A stretch of DNA of 36,337 nt from Phormidium sp. SL48-SHIP (GCA_004299065.1 SIHH01000009.1:1-36337), one strand, 5' to 3'; shown: positions 7,477 to 15,840, counted from the first letter of the stretch. The notes: generated from the letters alone by a model not told the origin. Numbers and translations are program-made.

Positions 7477-9222
7477 ATGACGTCACGTACCTCGTCTCCC
7501 CTCTCGCTCACCCTTCTGGGGGTGATTCTCCTCACTGTTCTCTGGACGGTGTATTGGTTTGGCTTCCAGAGTTCTCTGACGCTGCTGCGAGGTGCGCCGA
7601 TGAGTGAACCGGCGGCGGCGTTGTTTCTCCCGAAAGATGCGCCTCTGGTGATGTCGCTGTTCACCAATCCCCAGAAATTACAAGATTTACGACAACTGCG
7701 CACGCCGTTACGTCAACGAGGCCAGGCCAAGGCTGAGTTTGAGCGGTTGAAAGCGAGTTTGCTGACGGATACGAATTTAGACTATGAGCGGGATATTGAA
7801 CCCTGGCTGGGCGAGGAAATCACCTTAGCGGTGACAACTCCTGACCTCGATCGCAACCCCAAAAATGGCACACAGCCGGGATATCTCCTGGCCTTGGCGG
7901 TCCGCGATGGGGAACGCAGTCGGGAGTTTTTGGATCTGTTTTGGCAAAATAAGGCTGTTTCGGGGCGAGAGTTGCGCTTTGAGCAATATAAAGGGGTCAA
8001 CCTCATCTACAGCCGTAAAACGCGGCCGCCGACGGGGGATGGCTTGCAACTGAAAGACTTTAACCCCTTTGCCAAAGAAAGTGCTGGAGAATGGTCGAGT
8101 GCGGTGGTGGGCGATCGCTTCGTCTTATTCGCCAACGCCCCGCAAGTCCTCCGTAAAGCCATCAATGACGCTCAGGTGGCGGATCTCAACTTGCAAGGAT
8201 CGCCGACCTATCAGAAGGCGATCGCCCGTTTGGACCAACAACGCATCGGCCTCGTCCTGGCCGATGTCCCTCAACTCAGTGGCTGGCTAGGCGGAGATTC
8301 CGTTAAACCTGACTCTAAACTCCCCGATACCCTCGCCATTGGTTTAGGTCTTAGCCGTCAGGGACTCTTGGCGGATACGGTCTGGACCAGCAATAACGAT
8401 GATAGTAGCGTCCCCCCCGATTTAGATCATCCGGTGGCGGCGTTGAACTATATCCCCGATGATAGTGCAGTGGTCTTGGCGGGACAGGATCTAGCCAGTC
8501 GGTGGCGTCGCCTCGCTCAAGCGGTATCGGGGGGAGATCTCCTCTCGCGGTTGTTGACTCAACCTCTGGCTGAATTAGAAAGCCGCTGGGGAATTTCCTT
8601 AGAAGAGGAGATTTTTAGTTGGGTGACTGGGGATTATGCCCTGGCCCTGTTGCCCAATGTGGACCAGGATGGCTTAGATTGGATTTTCGTGGCCGAGGAT
8701 CCCCCTAACAATCAATCCCAGTCCCAAGCGGCGATTGAACGACTTGATGCGGCGGCGGCGGCCAATGGCTACAGTGTTGGACCGTTTACTCTCAAGGATC
8801 AACATCGGATTTTGGCCTGGACTCGTTTGATGACTCGGGAAGGAAAAACCACGGAGGGCAATTTACGATTACGCTTAGAGGCGGATGTTTTGGGGGTACG
8901 GGGACAGTTGAATGACTATCGTCTCTTGGCCAGTTCTATTGAGGCCATTGATTGGGCCTATACCTCTCCCCGCCGCAACTCTCTGTTGGCTAACGGTCAG
9001 TTTCGTAAGGAGTTACCGTTACTGCCCCATGAGAATGATGGCTATTTCTATCTCAATTGGCAACAGAGTCAGGGACCTTTGCGGCAGCAATTGCCATTTT
9101 TGCGGGTGTTGGAACTGACGGGGAATCCGCTGTTTGATCATGTGCGATCGCTCCTGCTGACCACTGAAGGTAGTGAGACTGGAGTTCACCGCGCCCAAGT
9201 TCTGGTCAAACTCACTCCCTAA
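7477..9222 (+). CDS. DUF3352 membrane-anchored protein
   Basis: 581 residues. One N-terminal membrane helix (LTLLGVILLTVLWTVYWFGF, about residues 10-30) is followed by a large extracytoplasmic region. The phrases AALFLPKDAPLVMSLFTNPQKL, split as AALFLPKDAPLV and SLFTNPQKL, and LNYIPDDSAVVLAGQDL are typical of cyanobacterial DUF3352 proteins. The family function is unknown. The ATG has an AGGA sequence six bases upstream. The next gene, also a membrane protein, starts 47 bp after the stop, so co-transcription is likely. Confidence 0.85.
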   Translation: MTSRTSSPLSLTLLGVILLTVLWTVYWFGFQSSLTLLRGAPMSEPAAALFLPKDAPLVMSLFTNPQKLQDLRQLRTPLRQRGQAKAEFERLKASLLTDTNLDYERDIEPWLGEEITLAVTTPDLDRNPKNGTQPGYLLALAVRDGERSREFLDLFWQNKAVSGRELRFEQYKGVNLIYSRKTRPPTGDGLQLKDFNPFAKESAGEWSSAVVGDRFVLFANAPQVLRKAINDAQVADLNLQGSPTYQKAIARLDQQRIGLVLADVPQLSGWLGGDSVKPDSKLPDTLAIGLGLSRQGLLADTVWTSNNDDSSVPPDLDHPVAALNYIPDDSAVVLAGQDLASRWRRLAQAVSGGDLLSRLLTQPLAELESRWGISLEEEIFSWVTGDYALALLPNVDQDGLDWIFVAEDPPNNQSQSQAAIERLDAAAAANGYSVGPFTLKDQHRILAWTRLMTREGKTTEGNLRLRLEADVLGVRGQLNDYRLLASSIEAIDWAYTSPRRNSLLANGQFRKELPLLPHENDGYFYLNWQQSQGPLRQQLPFLRVLELTGNPLFDHVRSLLLTTEGSETGVHRAQVLVKLTP

Positions 9223-9269
9223 CCCGTATCTTTTGCCAGTTTCCCCTAATTGCTCATTGTGAATTGTCC

Positions 9270-10118
9270 ATGGACTCCGATCGCCTCTTAAGCCTCCTCA
9301 AACGCACTCCCCTGACTGAGAATTTATCGGATAGTGAACGGCAGCATCTGCTTGAGGCGGCGAGTTTCTCTGATGCCGAGACGGGACAGTTGATTTTTGT
9401 TGAAGGAAGTCCCAGTGATTATTTATGGCTACTCTTGGAGGGAGGGGCGGAACGGCTCCAGGAAGCCGATAGCGGGCAATTACTGCTGCTGGGAGCCGTC
9501 AAATCCCGAGAAACGATCAATGCCCTAGAATTTATCTTGGAACGCCCTTATAGCAGCAGTTTACGGGCAACGAGTCCCAGTACTTTGTTGATGATTCATC
9601 GCCAACATTGGCAGCGGTTGCTCAGCAGCAGTCGTGTGGGGAGTAAGCTGGCGTTAACTTTGGTGGCCATGGCCCAACAGCACTTTGAGCGGGGTTTGGC
9701 GGCTACGGATCGGTTGCTGAGTGAGTATCACAGGGCGATCGCTGAGTTGTCAGATCTCGGCGTATCTAAGACGGCTTCATCTGGGGAGGAGGGGTCCGCT
9801 GAGGGGGACGCGAGTTCTCCCTGGATCGAGATTCAACAGACCTGCGATCGCCTCGATAAGCAACAGCAGATTCTACGTAAACAATTGCCGTTGACGGCGG
9901 TACAACCGACGCGATCGCCCTCTCGTTGGTTGCCGTTTCTGGCGGGAACAGTGACGGGGATGGTGATCCTGGGTCTGATCGGCGCGATCGCCTACGCCGC
10001 TACTGGCTTAGGTTCGAGTCAGCAAAACGGGGAGACCTCATCGCTTGCGATTCGATCTCCCCAGTTGGATGATGGATGGGTCTCACCTGACGGGTCTGGC
10101 CTTAATAAGGTTCAATAG
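9270..10118 (+). CDS. Cyclic-nucleotide-binding-domain-like protein with C-terminal membrane anchor
   Basis: About 282 residues. Residues ~5-135 follow the CRP-type beta-roll: LLSLLKRTPLTENLSDSE, then GQLIFVEGSPSDYLWLLLEGG. The phosphate-binding cassette is degenerate: the region INALEFILERPYSSSLRA keeps a Glu but has no Arg at the usual cAMP-phosphate position, so cyclic nucleotide binding is doubtful. There is no DNA-binding domain; instead a single membrane helix (LPFLAGTVTGMVILGLIGAI) lies near residues 220-240, followed by a short tail. The ATG is preferred over a TTG two codons upstream. It probably forms an operon with the DUF3352 gene. Confidence 0.75.
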   Translation: MDSDRLLSLLKRTPLTENLSDSERQHLLEAASFSDAETGQLIFVEGSPSDYLWLLLEGGAERLQEADSGQLLLLGAVKSRETINALEFILERPYSSSLRATSPSTLLMIHRQHWQRLLSSSRVGSKLALTLVAMAQQHFERGLAATDRLLSEYHRAIAELSDLGVSKTASSGEEGSAEGDASSPWIEIQQTCDRLDKQQQILRKQLPLTAVQPTRSPSRWLPFLAGTVTGMVILGLIGAIAYAATGLGSSQQNGETSSLAIRSPQLDDGWVSPDGSGLNKVQ

Positions 10119-10136
10119 TACCGTCAGCCCCCGAGT

Positions 10137-10916
10137 TTAGGCGTTTTCGCGTTTACGACCTAAGAGAGAAAAGGCGCCACTGACTCCCAATAAACCGAAG
10201 AGAAGGGTCGGTTCGGGGACTTGTTCTTTAATGATATGGTTCAGGTTGTCTTCACCGATATCAATCGCAAAGACGACATCATTAAAGTCTTCGTCACTTC
10301 CGCCCCAATCAATCACAACATCTTCAAAGGCTAACACGAGATAACCCGATTGCTGATAGGCCATGACCTGTTGATGTCCTCCAGGATTCCGGCTAGCATC
10401 GAGATGTAACTGTCTGGGATTGCTGCGACCATAGCCATCAGAGTTGAGGAAAAAGTCGAGAGTGGTACCGGCTTGGACTGTATTGAGGCTGACAAAATCT
10501 CCGGCAGATAAGGGTAAATCGGTTGGATCTCCTCCAGAGTTACGATAGCGAGTATAGGTCGAACAACTGTCGGTGACGCAGACGATATCATCGAAGAGAA
10601 CGGTTTCCGCGAGTTCGGTGCTTCCGGTACTACTAACACCGAGTTGGTTGCGGAACCAAGCACCTTCACTGAGGAAGTGAACCTTCACTTCATGGTCGTA
10701 ATTTAGGGTCAACTGACTCAGATCGAGTTTGTGATTGGCAACGATGTTGGGAGCCAGATTTTTACTTTCTGTATGGATATAATCGTCAAAGACACCGAGT
10801 TCAGTCAGGTTTTTGAAATCATCATCGGCATTCTGGATTGAAAACGCTGAGGCAGACCCAGCTAGGGTTAACGTGGTTGCGATCGCGGTGAATCCGGCAA
10901 GAATTGAGGTGTTCAT
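10137..10916 (-). CDS. PEP-CTERM secreted protein with DUF4114 domain
   Basis: 259 residues: an N-terminal signal peptide (ITAIATTLTL-type core ending ASAFS, about residue 25), a beta-rich extracellular region, and a C-terminal sorting tail reading VPEPTLLFGLLGVSGAFSLLGRKR. The VPEP motif, hydrophobic helix and Arg-rich end define a PEP-CTERM protein handled by exosortase, so it should be exported and tail-processed. The stretch LVLAFEDVVIDWGGSDEDFN followed by DVVFAID is the DUF4114 signature, often with Ca-binding acidic residues. An AGGA lies about ten bases before the ATG. Two nearby Cys (CVTDSC) may form a disulfide. Function is unknown; surface or sheath association is a guess. It converges on the preceding gene. 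Confidence 0.9.
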   Translation of the reverse strand: MNTSILAGFTAIATTLTLAGSASAFSIQNADDDFKNLTELGVFDDYIHTESKNLAPNIVANHKLDLSQLTLNYDHEVKVHFLSEGAWFRNQLGVSSTGSTELAETVLFDDIVCVTDSCSTYTRYRNSGGDPTDLPLSAGDFVSLNTVQAGTTLDFFLNSDGYGRSNPRQLHLDASRNPGGHQQVMAYQQSGYLVLAFEDVVIDWGGSDEDFNDVVFAIDIGEDNLNHIIKEQVPEPTLLFGLLGVSGAFSLLGRKRENA

Positions 10917-11160
10917 GGTGGTTTCCTAGGTGAAGTGGGTATGATTAAAATAGAGTAGATGACACAGTAACTATATTTATTCCGCTCTTGGTTACCACCA
11001 TAACTCTGCTTGTTTTGGACTTTTCGTTCCTAGCGAGCATCTTTATGAAAGGTTTAAGTTAAGACCGAGTTTTATGTGATTTAGGTAAAGGTGCGCCAGT
11101 CTTTGGGTTAAATTACTGAGACCACGAATCCGTGTTTTTACTGAGTTTTGTGGCAATCTG
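10917..11160. other. Divergent intergenic region (PEP-CTERM gene / era)
   Basis: This 244-base AT-rich stretch must hold the promoters of both divergent genes. I see several AT-rich hexamers but no pair close enough to consensus to call. Confidence 0.4.
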
Positions 11161-12156
11161 ATGACGAGTGAACTGGAAAAAAGCGATAAGATGGATCCTT
11201 CGACCCTTCTTCGTTTCCTCATGAATCCCGCTGAATTTTCCCTCATCCCCGCTTCTCCCGCTGGCTTTAAGTCGGGGTTCGTCAGTATTATCGGTCGCCC
11301 CAATGTGGGCAAATCGACGCTGATGAATACCTTGGTGGGGCAAAAAGTCGCGATTACCTCTCCGGTGGCCCAAACCACCCGCAACCGCTTACAGGGGATT
11401 CTCACCACGGATGAGGCCCAACTAATCTTTATCGACACCCCCGGTATCCATAAACCCCATCATCAACTGGGGACGGTGTTAGTGCAGAACGCGAAGCGAG
11501 CGATTTCCTCAGGGGATATGGTGTTGTTTCTGGTGGATGGTTCTGGCGTGGCGGGGGGTGGCGATCGCTATATTGCGGAATTACTGCATGAGGTGCGGGT
11601 TCCGGTGTTGATTGGTATTAACAAAGTCGATTGTCAGTCCTATGATCAAGCTGAGGCGATTGATGCCTCCTATCGGGAACTGGCCGGCGATCGCCCCTGG
11701 GAACTCGTCAAATTTTCCGCCCTCAAGGGAACCGGAACCCCAGAACTCCTCAATACGCTAGTCAGTCATCTCGAACCGGGACCCTATTACTATCCCCCGG
11801 ATCTCGTCACCGACCGCCCGGAACGCTTTATTATGGGTGAGTTGATTCGAGAGCAAATCTTGCTCAAAACCCGTGAAGAAGTGCCTCATTCTGTGGCGAT
11901 CGCCATCGAGAAAGTCGAGGAAACTCCTAAGTTAACGCGGGTGTTTGCCACGATTAACGTCGAGCGAGATTCCCAAAAAGGGATCTTAATTGGCAAACGA
12001 GGGTCGATGCTGAAAGAAATTGGTTCAGCGGCTCGCGAACAGATCCAAAAACTCGTCAGTGGTCAGATTTATCTGGAACTCTTTGTCAAAGTGCAACCCA
12101 AATGGCGACAGTCTCGCACCCGCTTGACAGAATTGGGCTATCACCTTGAAGATTGA
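11161..12156 (+). CDS. era: Era, GTPase for 16S rRNA maturation / 30S assembly
   Basis: 331 residues from the first ATG; ATGs at residues 11 and 21 are also possible, since the first ~37 residues are not part of the conserved domain. GTPase motifs are complete: G1 GRPNVGKS (45-52), G3 DTPG (92-95), G4 NKVD (154-157) and G5 SALKG (186-190), with the switch phrase SPVAQTTRNRLQGI typical of Era. The C-terminal KH domain is seen in ILIGKRGSMLKEIGSAAREQ (about 276-295). Era binds the 3' end of 16S rRNA and helps assemble the small subunit at the cytoplasmic membrane. The gene is monocistronic by context. Confidence 0.95.
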   Translation: MTSELEKSDKMDPSTLLRFLMNPAEFSLIPASPAGFKSGFVSIIGRPNVGKSTLMNTLVGQKVAITSPVAQTTRNRLQGILTTDEAQLIFIDTPGIHKPHHQLGTVLVQNAKRAISSGDMVLFLVDGSGVAGGGDRYIAELLHEVRVPVLIGINKVDCQSYDQAEAIDASYRELAGDRPWELVKFSALKGTGTPELLNTLVSHLEPGPYYYPPDLVTDRPERFIMGELIREQILLKTREEVPHSVAIAIEKVEETPKLTRVFATINVERDSQKGILIGKRGSMLKEIGSAAREQIQKLVSGQIYLELFVKVQPKWRQSRTRLTELGYHLED

Positions 12157-12215
12157 TCGCCAATGGGTCTAGTTTGGGTTTTCAGGATATACGGTGGAGC
12201 ATTGGATACAAAATG

Positions 12216-12266
12216 GTAGGGGAACCCACCCCTAGCCCCTCCCAGGAGGGGATTTTTCGCCCCTAC
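12216..12266. repeat. Palindromic intergenic element, possible era terminator
   Basis: An outer inverted repeat GTAGGGG ... CCCCTAC encloses an inner hairpin CCCCTCC-CA-GGAGGGG, followed by ATTTTT. The inner hairpin plus T-run looks like a terminator for era. The outer repeats and the common wording (CCCACCCCTAGCCCCTCCC) resemble a dispersed cyanobacterial intergenic element. Confidence 0.6.
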
Positions 12267-12362
12267 AGCAAGGAATATAATCCGCCATCAATTTTCCTGA
12301 TCACCGTGAACCCAGAAGATCCTCTAATTTTAGAATTTCTAGCCCCCTGTTTCTAACTGGTT

Positions 12363-13064
12363 ATGACCGTCTCAGCTCCTCTGTCCGACTCTGCGACATC
12401 AAAAGGGTCTCTTAGCTCGATTCTCTCGGCTGCGGTTCAGTTTTGGCTGCGATCGCAAGTCGAACGAGCCGAAACCCTAACGATTGAGTTTTCCGGGAAA
12501 AATCGCCAACTGCTGCGAGGTGAAATCCCCCAGATTCAGGTCAAAGCTCAAGGGGTCGTGTATCAAGGATTGCACCTCGGACAAGTCAGGCTCGAAGCGG
12601 GGGCCGTCCGTCTGAATTTACGGCAAATCCTCCAGGGAAAACCCCTACGTCTGTTGCAACCGGTTCCTGTGCAACTGGCGGTCCAACTTCAGGAAGACGA
12701 TCTCACCGCTTCTCTGGCTTCGCCTCTACTCCAAAACGCCATCTTTGAGGTGTTTGCAGGGATTTTACCGGCTGACGCTGACCTAACGGGGGCAGAGATT
12801 CAACTCCAGGGCGATCGCCTCCATCTGCTCACCTCTCCCCCCCCAGGCTACCATCTCAATGTTGGTCTCAAGGCGATCGCCAACGACAAAGGAACCCAGA
12901 TTGACCTGGATAGCCCCCAACTGCGGCAAAATGGCGAGGCGAATCCCCAAACCTTCCCCCGCCGCGAGATTCCCTTAGATGCTACGGTATCCATCGAGGC
13001 CTTAACCTGTACCCAAGGCCTTCTCAATCTGTCTGGCTCTTTACAATTAACAGTCGACGGTTAA
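12363..13064 (+). CDS. DUF2993 (LmeA-like) lipid-binding-type protein
   Basis: 233 residues without a signal peptide. The sequence LLRGEIPQIQVKAQGVVYQG followed by LHLGQVRLEAGAVRLN is characteristic of the DUF2993 family, whose fold relates to tubular lipid-binding proteins; the actinobacterial member LmeA takes part in lipomannan synthesis. Repeated short beta-strands with alternating hydrophobic residues fill the chain. In cyanobacteria the function is unknown. The ATG lies six bases after a TAA in another frame, with no strong ribosome-binding site. The DUF3177 gene follows 93 bp downstream. Confidence 0.8.
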   Translation: MTVSAPLSDSATSKGSLSSILSAAVQFWLRSQVERAETLTIEFSGKNRQLLRGEIPQIQVKAQGVVYQGLHLGQVRLEAGAVRLNLRQILQGKPLRLLQPVPVQLAVQLQEDDLTASLASPLLQNAIFEVFAGILPADADLTGAEIQLQGDRLHLLTSPPPGYHLNVGLKAIANDKGTQIDLDSPQLRQNGEANPQTFPRREIPLDATVSIEALTCTQGLLNLSGSLQLTVDG

Positions 13065-13120
13065 TTGTCAGCCATATTTGAGGGGGGTTTCCCGGTTCCG
13101 GTGTTTCCTTCTTACCCCTC

Positions 13121-13148
13121 TTGCCTTTTGCCTCTTGCCTTTTGCCTT
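13121..13148. repeat. Heptamer array, four TTGCCTT/TTGCCTC copies
   Basis: Four tandem heptamers: TTGCCTT, TTGCCTC, TTGCCTT, TTGCCTT, the reverse complement of the CAAGAGG/CAAAAGG type seen elsewhere in this window. The array lies ten bases before the ATG of the DUF3177 gene and could influence its translation. Confidence 0.8.
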
Positions 13149-13157
13149 CTTCAAACC

Positions 13158-13757
13158 ATGTTCAACGACTCCACCCTACAATCTCTCGTCTGGCTTGATT
13201 ACCGTCTCGCGGTTGTGTTTACGGTAATTTTGCCTCTGATTCTCCTCATTTGGGCATTTGTCCAGAAATTTGAGGCGATTCAACGGTTGTTAACCATCTA
13301 TTGGCGAGTGGCGAGTTTGCTGGCCATTACGGTTTATTTGGCCATCGCCTCCCTTCCCATTAGTTTTTTGACGGGGGGGCTGGCCCGCATCCTCATCCCC
13401 ATTGCGCTCTGGTTTTGGGCGGATTTGAATGATGAAATCGATGACGCACCCCGTAAACCCCTGAAATGGGTCCTCACCTCCTGGCGTTGGGCGATGACGG
13501 TTTACTGTTTAATTGGGGTTCTCTTTCAACTCCCGGCGTTCTCCTGTGCGACACTCTCTCGGGAGGAGGTTCTCTCGACGACGACTTGTCGTGTCTGGTT
13601 GGAAGCGCCCTGGGGCTATCAAGCGATGTTCCACGCCAATGCGTCACCGGATATTTTAGGATTTCTTGGCATTGTTGGCTTAGTCGCCTATGTTCTCTGT
13701 TTGCTTTATTTTGCCTTTGTTCGTCTGGGCAAACAAGGACGTTCCGCGATGGGATAA
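13158..13757 (+). CDS. DUF3177 family membrane protein
   Basis: 199 residues from the ATG of MFNDSTLQSLVWLDYRLAV. A longer frame opening at a TTG reads through the heptamer repeat (CLLPLAFCLLQ) and is rejected. Four to five membrane helices are predicted (about residues 20-37, 48-80, 105-130 and 165-190). The phrase SLVWLDYRLAVVFTVILPL and the central LWFWADLNDE match the cyanobacterial DUF3177 family, whose function is unknown. Two Cys (SCATLS and TTCRVW) sit in a predicted non-cytoplasmic loop and could form a disulfide. Confidence 0.85.
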   Translation: MFNDSTLQSLVWLDYRLAVVFTVILPLILLIWAFVQKFEAIQRLLTIYWRVASLLAITVYLAIASLPISFLTGGLARILIPIALWFWADLNDEIDDAPRKPLKWVLTSWRWAMTVYCLIGVLFQLPAFSCATLSREEVLSTTTCRVWLEAPWGYQAMFHANASPDILGFLGIVGLVAYVLCLLYFAFVRLGKQGRSAMG

Positions 13758-13821
13758 TCGACCGGCCATCACGCATAATCATCACGCATAATTGAAAGGT
13801 TGACGCCATTGATACTGGATC

Positions 13822-14115
13822 ATGACTGCGATCGCTCGTTTGGAACAATACACGCTCAAATGTCCCGATGAAGTCTTGCGGGTGTTAGCCCAATGGGACG
13901 ATGAAACGGACGAAATTCTCGTGTTTAAGGGGTTTTCCAGTTCCCTGATGCGGCCAACGGCGGCGGATCCGGATGTGCCGGTGTTGCCCGATAACGCCCA
14001 AATTCAGCAGATTGACCGCTTAATGAGTCCCTATCTCCCAGAGCAGCCTCGCTATATTCAGCATGGCCTCACCTGGGAGACGATGCAACCCCTCCTTGAA
14101 CAAGTTGGGGTTTAA
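13822..14115 (+). CDS. Small conserved cyanobacterial protein, unknown function
   Basis: 97 residues, soluble, acidic, with no signal peptide or membrane segment. It begins MTAIARLEQYTLKCPDEVLRVLAQWDDETDE and contains a patterned block FKGFSSSLMRPTAADPDVP, which looks like a conserved motif (Ser-rich loop followed by T-x-x-D-P-x-V-P). I recall similar short proteins in cyanobacteria and plastid-bearing plants, but cannot assign a role. The ATG is the only sensible start and coding bias is good. It converges on purU. Confidence 0.65.
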   Translation: MTAIARLEQYTLKCPDEVLRVLAQWDDETDEILVFKGFSSSLMRPTAADPDVPVLPDNAQIQQIDRLMSPYLPEQPRYIQHGLTWETMQPLLEQVGV

Positions 14116-14126
14116 GTGGGGTGTTC

Positions 14127-14162
14127 AGGACAAGATCTAGGACAAGATCTAGACCAAGACTT
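14127..14162. repeat. Three 12-bp tandem repeats between convergent genes
   Basis: Two perfect copies of AGGACAAGATCT are followed by a degenerate copy AGACCAAGACTT. They fill most of the 57-base gap between a convergent gene pair. Confidence 0.75.
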
Positions 14163-14172
14163 AGGAAAAAAC

Positions 14173-15027
14173 TCACGAAAAAACGACGGTGCGGTTGTTG
14201 TAGGCCAGAACCCGCTGCTGGAGATGCGATCGCACGGCCCGGGCCAACACCATGCGTTCTAAGTCTTTCCCTTTACGAATCAAGTCCTCTGTCAAGTCTC
14301 GGTGACTGACTCGGGCGACATCTTGCTCGATAATGGGGCCTTCGTCGAGATCCTGGGTGACATAATGGGCCGTCGCGCCGATGATTTTAACGCCTCGTTC
14401 GTAGGCGCGGTGATAGGGGCGGGCGCCGGGAAAAGCGGGTAAAAAGGAATGGTGGATATTGATGATTTTTGGGAATTGGGCAATAAATTCTGGACTCACC
14501 ACCTGCATGTACTTGGCTAACACCACTAAGTCAATATCATACTGACGCAACAGTTCTAATTGTTGGGCTTCTGCCTCCGGTTTACTTGCTTTTGTGACCG
14601 GAATGTGGTAAAAGTCGATGTTGAATTGCTCGGCGATCGCCCCCAAGTTCGGATGATTACTAATCATTAAAGGAATCTCCGCTGGGAGTTCTTTGGCGTT
14701 TTGTCGCCAGAGGAGATCGAGTAAACAGTGGTCTTGTTTCGTCACCCAAATGGCCAGCCGTTGGCGTTCATCGGAGAAATGCAGTTCCCAGGTGGCGTTG
14801 AGGGGTTTTCCTACCGCAGCAAAGGCGCGATCGATAATATCTCGGGGAAGATTAAACCCGTCTAATTGCCATTCAATGCGACTTAAAAACAAGCCAGCAT
14901 TAAAATCCGTATGGTGATCGGCATGAATAATGTTGCCACCATTGGAATAGATGAAGTTGGCAATTTTGGCAACAAGTCCCTGTTGATCAGGGCAAGATAG
15001 TAGTAGTGTAGCAGTTGCTCCGGTCAT
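14173..15027 (-). CDS. purU: PurU, formyltetrahydrofolate deformylase
   Basis: 284 residues. An N-terminal ACT regulatory domain (ATLLLSCPDQQGLVAKIANF, residues ~5-80) is followed by a formyltransferase-type catalytic domain: MISNHPNLGAIAEQF, KYMQVVSPEFI, the motif NIHHSFLPAFPGARPYHRAY with conserved Asn and His, and TAHYVTQDLDEGPII with the catalytic Asp. The enzyme hydrolyses 10-formyltetrahydrofolate to formate and tetrahydrofolate, balancing one-carbon pools and supplying formate for purine synthesis. The stop is immediate after TVVFS. The start codon lies seven bases after the vWA gene's stop, so the two genes are probably co-transcribed. Confidence 0.95.
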   Translation of the reverse strand: MTGATATLLLSCPDQQGLVAKIANFIYSNGGNIIHADHHTDFNAGLFLSRIEWQLDGFNLPRDIIDRAFAAVGKPLNATWELHFSDERQRLAIWVTKQDHCLLDLLWRQNAKELPAEIPLMISNHPNLGAIAEQFNIDFYHIPVTKASKPEAEAQQLELLRQYDIDLVVLAKYMQVVSPEFIAQFPKIINIHHSFLPAFPGARPYHRAYERGVKIIGATAHYVTQDLDEGPIIEQDVARVSHRDLTEDLIRKGKDLERMVLARAVRSHLQQRVLAYNNRTVVFS

Positions 15028-15034
15028 CAGAACG

Positions 15035-15640
15035 TTAGTCTAAAATAGCGTTGAGAAGAACATCGGAAAGGGATTTTCCTTCCATATCATCCAAGGGGAT
15101 CGTATCAACAATATCGAAAGCGGCCCCAGCGTCTAGGAGTTGATCGTCGAGGGCTTTGAGAAATTCCCGAACTTTGGGATCTTGGCCGACTTGAATAAAG
15201 GAAATCCCGAGTTCTTCATCGCGATCAATTTTTTTGGATGCTTCAATGAGGAGTGTAATCACATCTTTGCGATTATCGGGTTCCCCATCGGTAATCACGA
15301 GCATAATTTCGCCGTTTGGCTGACTGGTTCCGGCGGCTTTGCGCTCAAAGTAATTATTCAGGGCATCCTGTAAAACAGCCGCTAATGCAGTTTTACCCAC
15401 GGGGGTATTCTCGTCAAAAATTTTCCGAACTTTGTCGGCATTCACGTTGTCATAGCGACGGAAACGGCTGGAAAATAGATAAACGGTAATCCCATCGGGA
15501 TCATATTCATCGCATTTTTCTGCTAGGGCGATCGCCGAGTTTTTAACCACCTCCCAGCGGCTTTTTCCACCGGGTTGGTCTTGTTCGGACATACTCCCGC
15601 TGCGGTCAACAATTAACGTATAGTCACGATTTTCTAACAT
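15035..15640 (-). CDS. vWA-domain protein
   Basis: 201 residues, essentially a single von Willebrand factor A domain. The metal-ion-dependent adhesion site is complete: DRSGSMS (D12, S14, S16), T84 in VGKTALAA, and D118 in ITDGEPD. No signal peptide or membrane helix is visible, so it is probably cytosolic. Such stand-alone bacterial vWA proteins usually act as metal-dependent protein-interaction modules beside AAA ATPases; an uncharacterised P-loop ATPase is encoded just upstream, across a 200-base gap with repeats. Its stop lies seven bases before purU. Confidence 0.9.
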   Translation of the reverse strand: MLENRDYTLIVDRSGSMSEQDQPGGKSRWEVVKNSAIALAEKCDEYDPDGITVYLFSSRFRRYDNVNADKVRKIFDENTPVGKTALAAVLQDALNNYFERKAAGTSQPNGEIMLVITDGEPDNRKDVITLLIEASKKIDRDEELGISFIQVGQDPKVREFLKALDDQLLDAGAAFDIVDTIPLDDMEGKSLSDVLLNAILD

Positions 15641-15680
15641 GGGCTTGAGCTGAAGCGTTTACCGCCGTAAATTAGGAACA

Positions 15681-15743
15681 ATCAACCGTCAACAATCAAC
15701 CGTCAACCCTTAACCGTCAACCCTTAACAATCAACAATTAACA
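15681..15743. repeat. Heptamer array of the NTCAACN/NTTAACN type, nine copies
   Basis: Nine consecutive heptamers: ATCAACC, GTCAACA, ATCAACC, GTCAACC, CTTAACC, GTCAACC, CTTAACA, ATCAACA, ATTAACA. This is a second repeat class, distinct from the CAAGAGG type. It lies between the ATPase gene and the vWA gene and thus in their possible shared transcript. Confidence 0.85.
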
Positions 15744-15840
15744 AGCACGATGGGATGTTGCAGCCGTATTTTAGCATCGTCCCGGCGAAGATGCGGCCCG
15801 AGTCGGGACTAATTTTTCGGGCTGAACCGGCCAAGTCCTT

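Noticed and set aside
12153-12356. 67-codon open frame after era
   Set aside because: It reads through the palindromic intergenic element and has no family features; it only touches the era stop by four bases.
14121-14309. Small Arg-rich open frame over the 12-bp repeats
   Set aside because: It is a repeat translation that continues antisense into purU.
15681-15743. Possible CRISPR array
   Set aside because: The repeats are contiguous heptamers with no spacers, so this is a simple tandem repeat.
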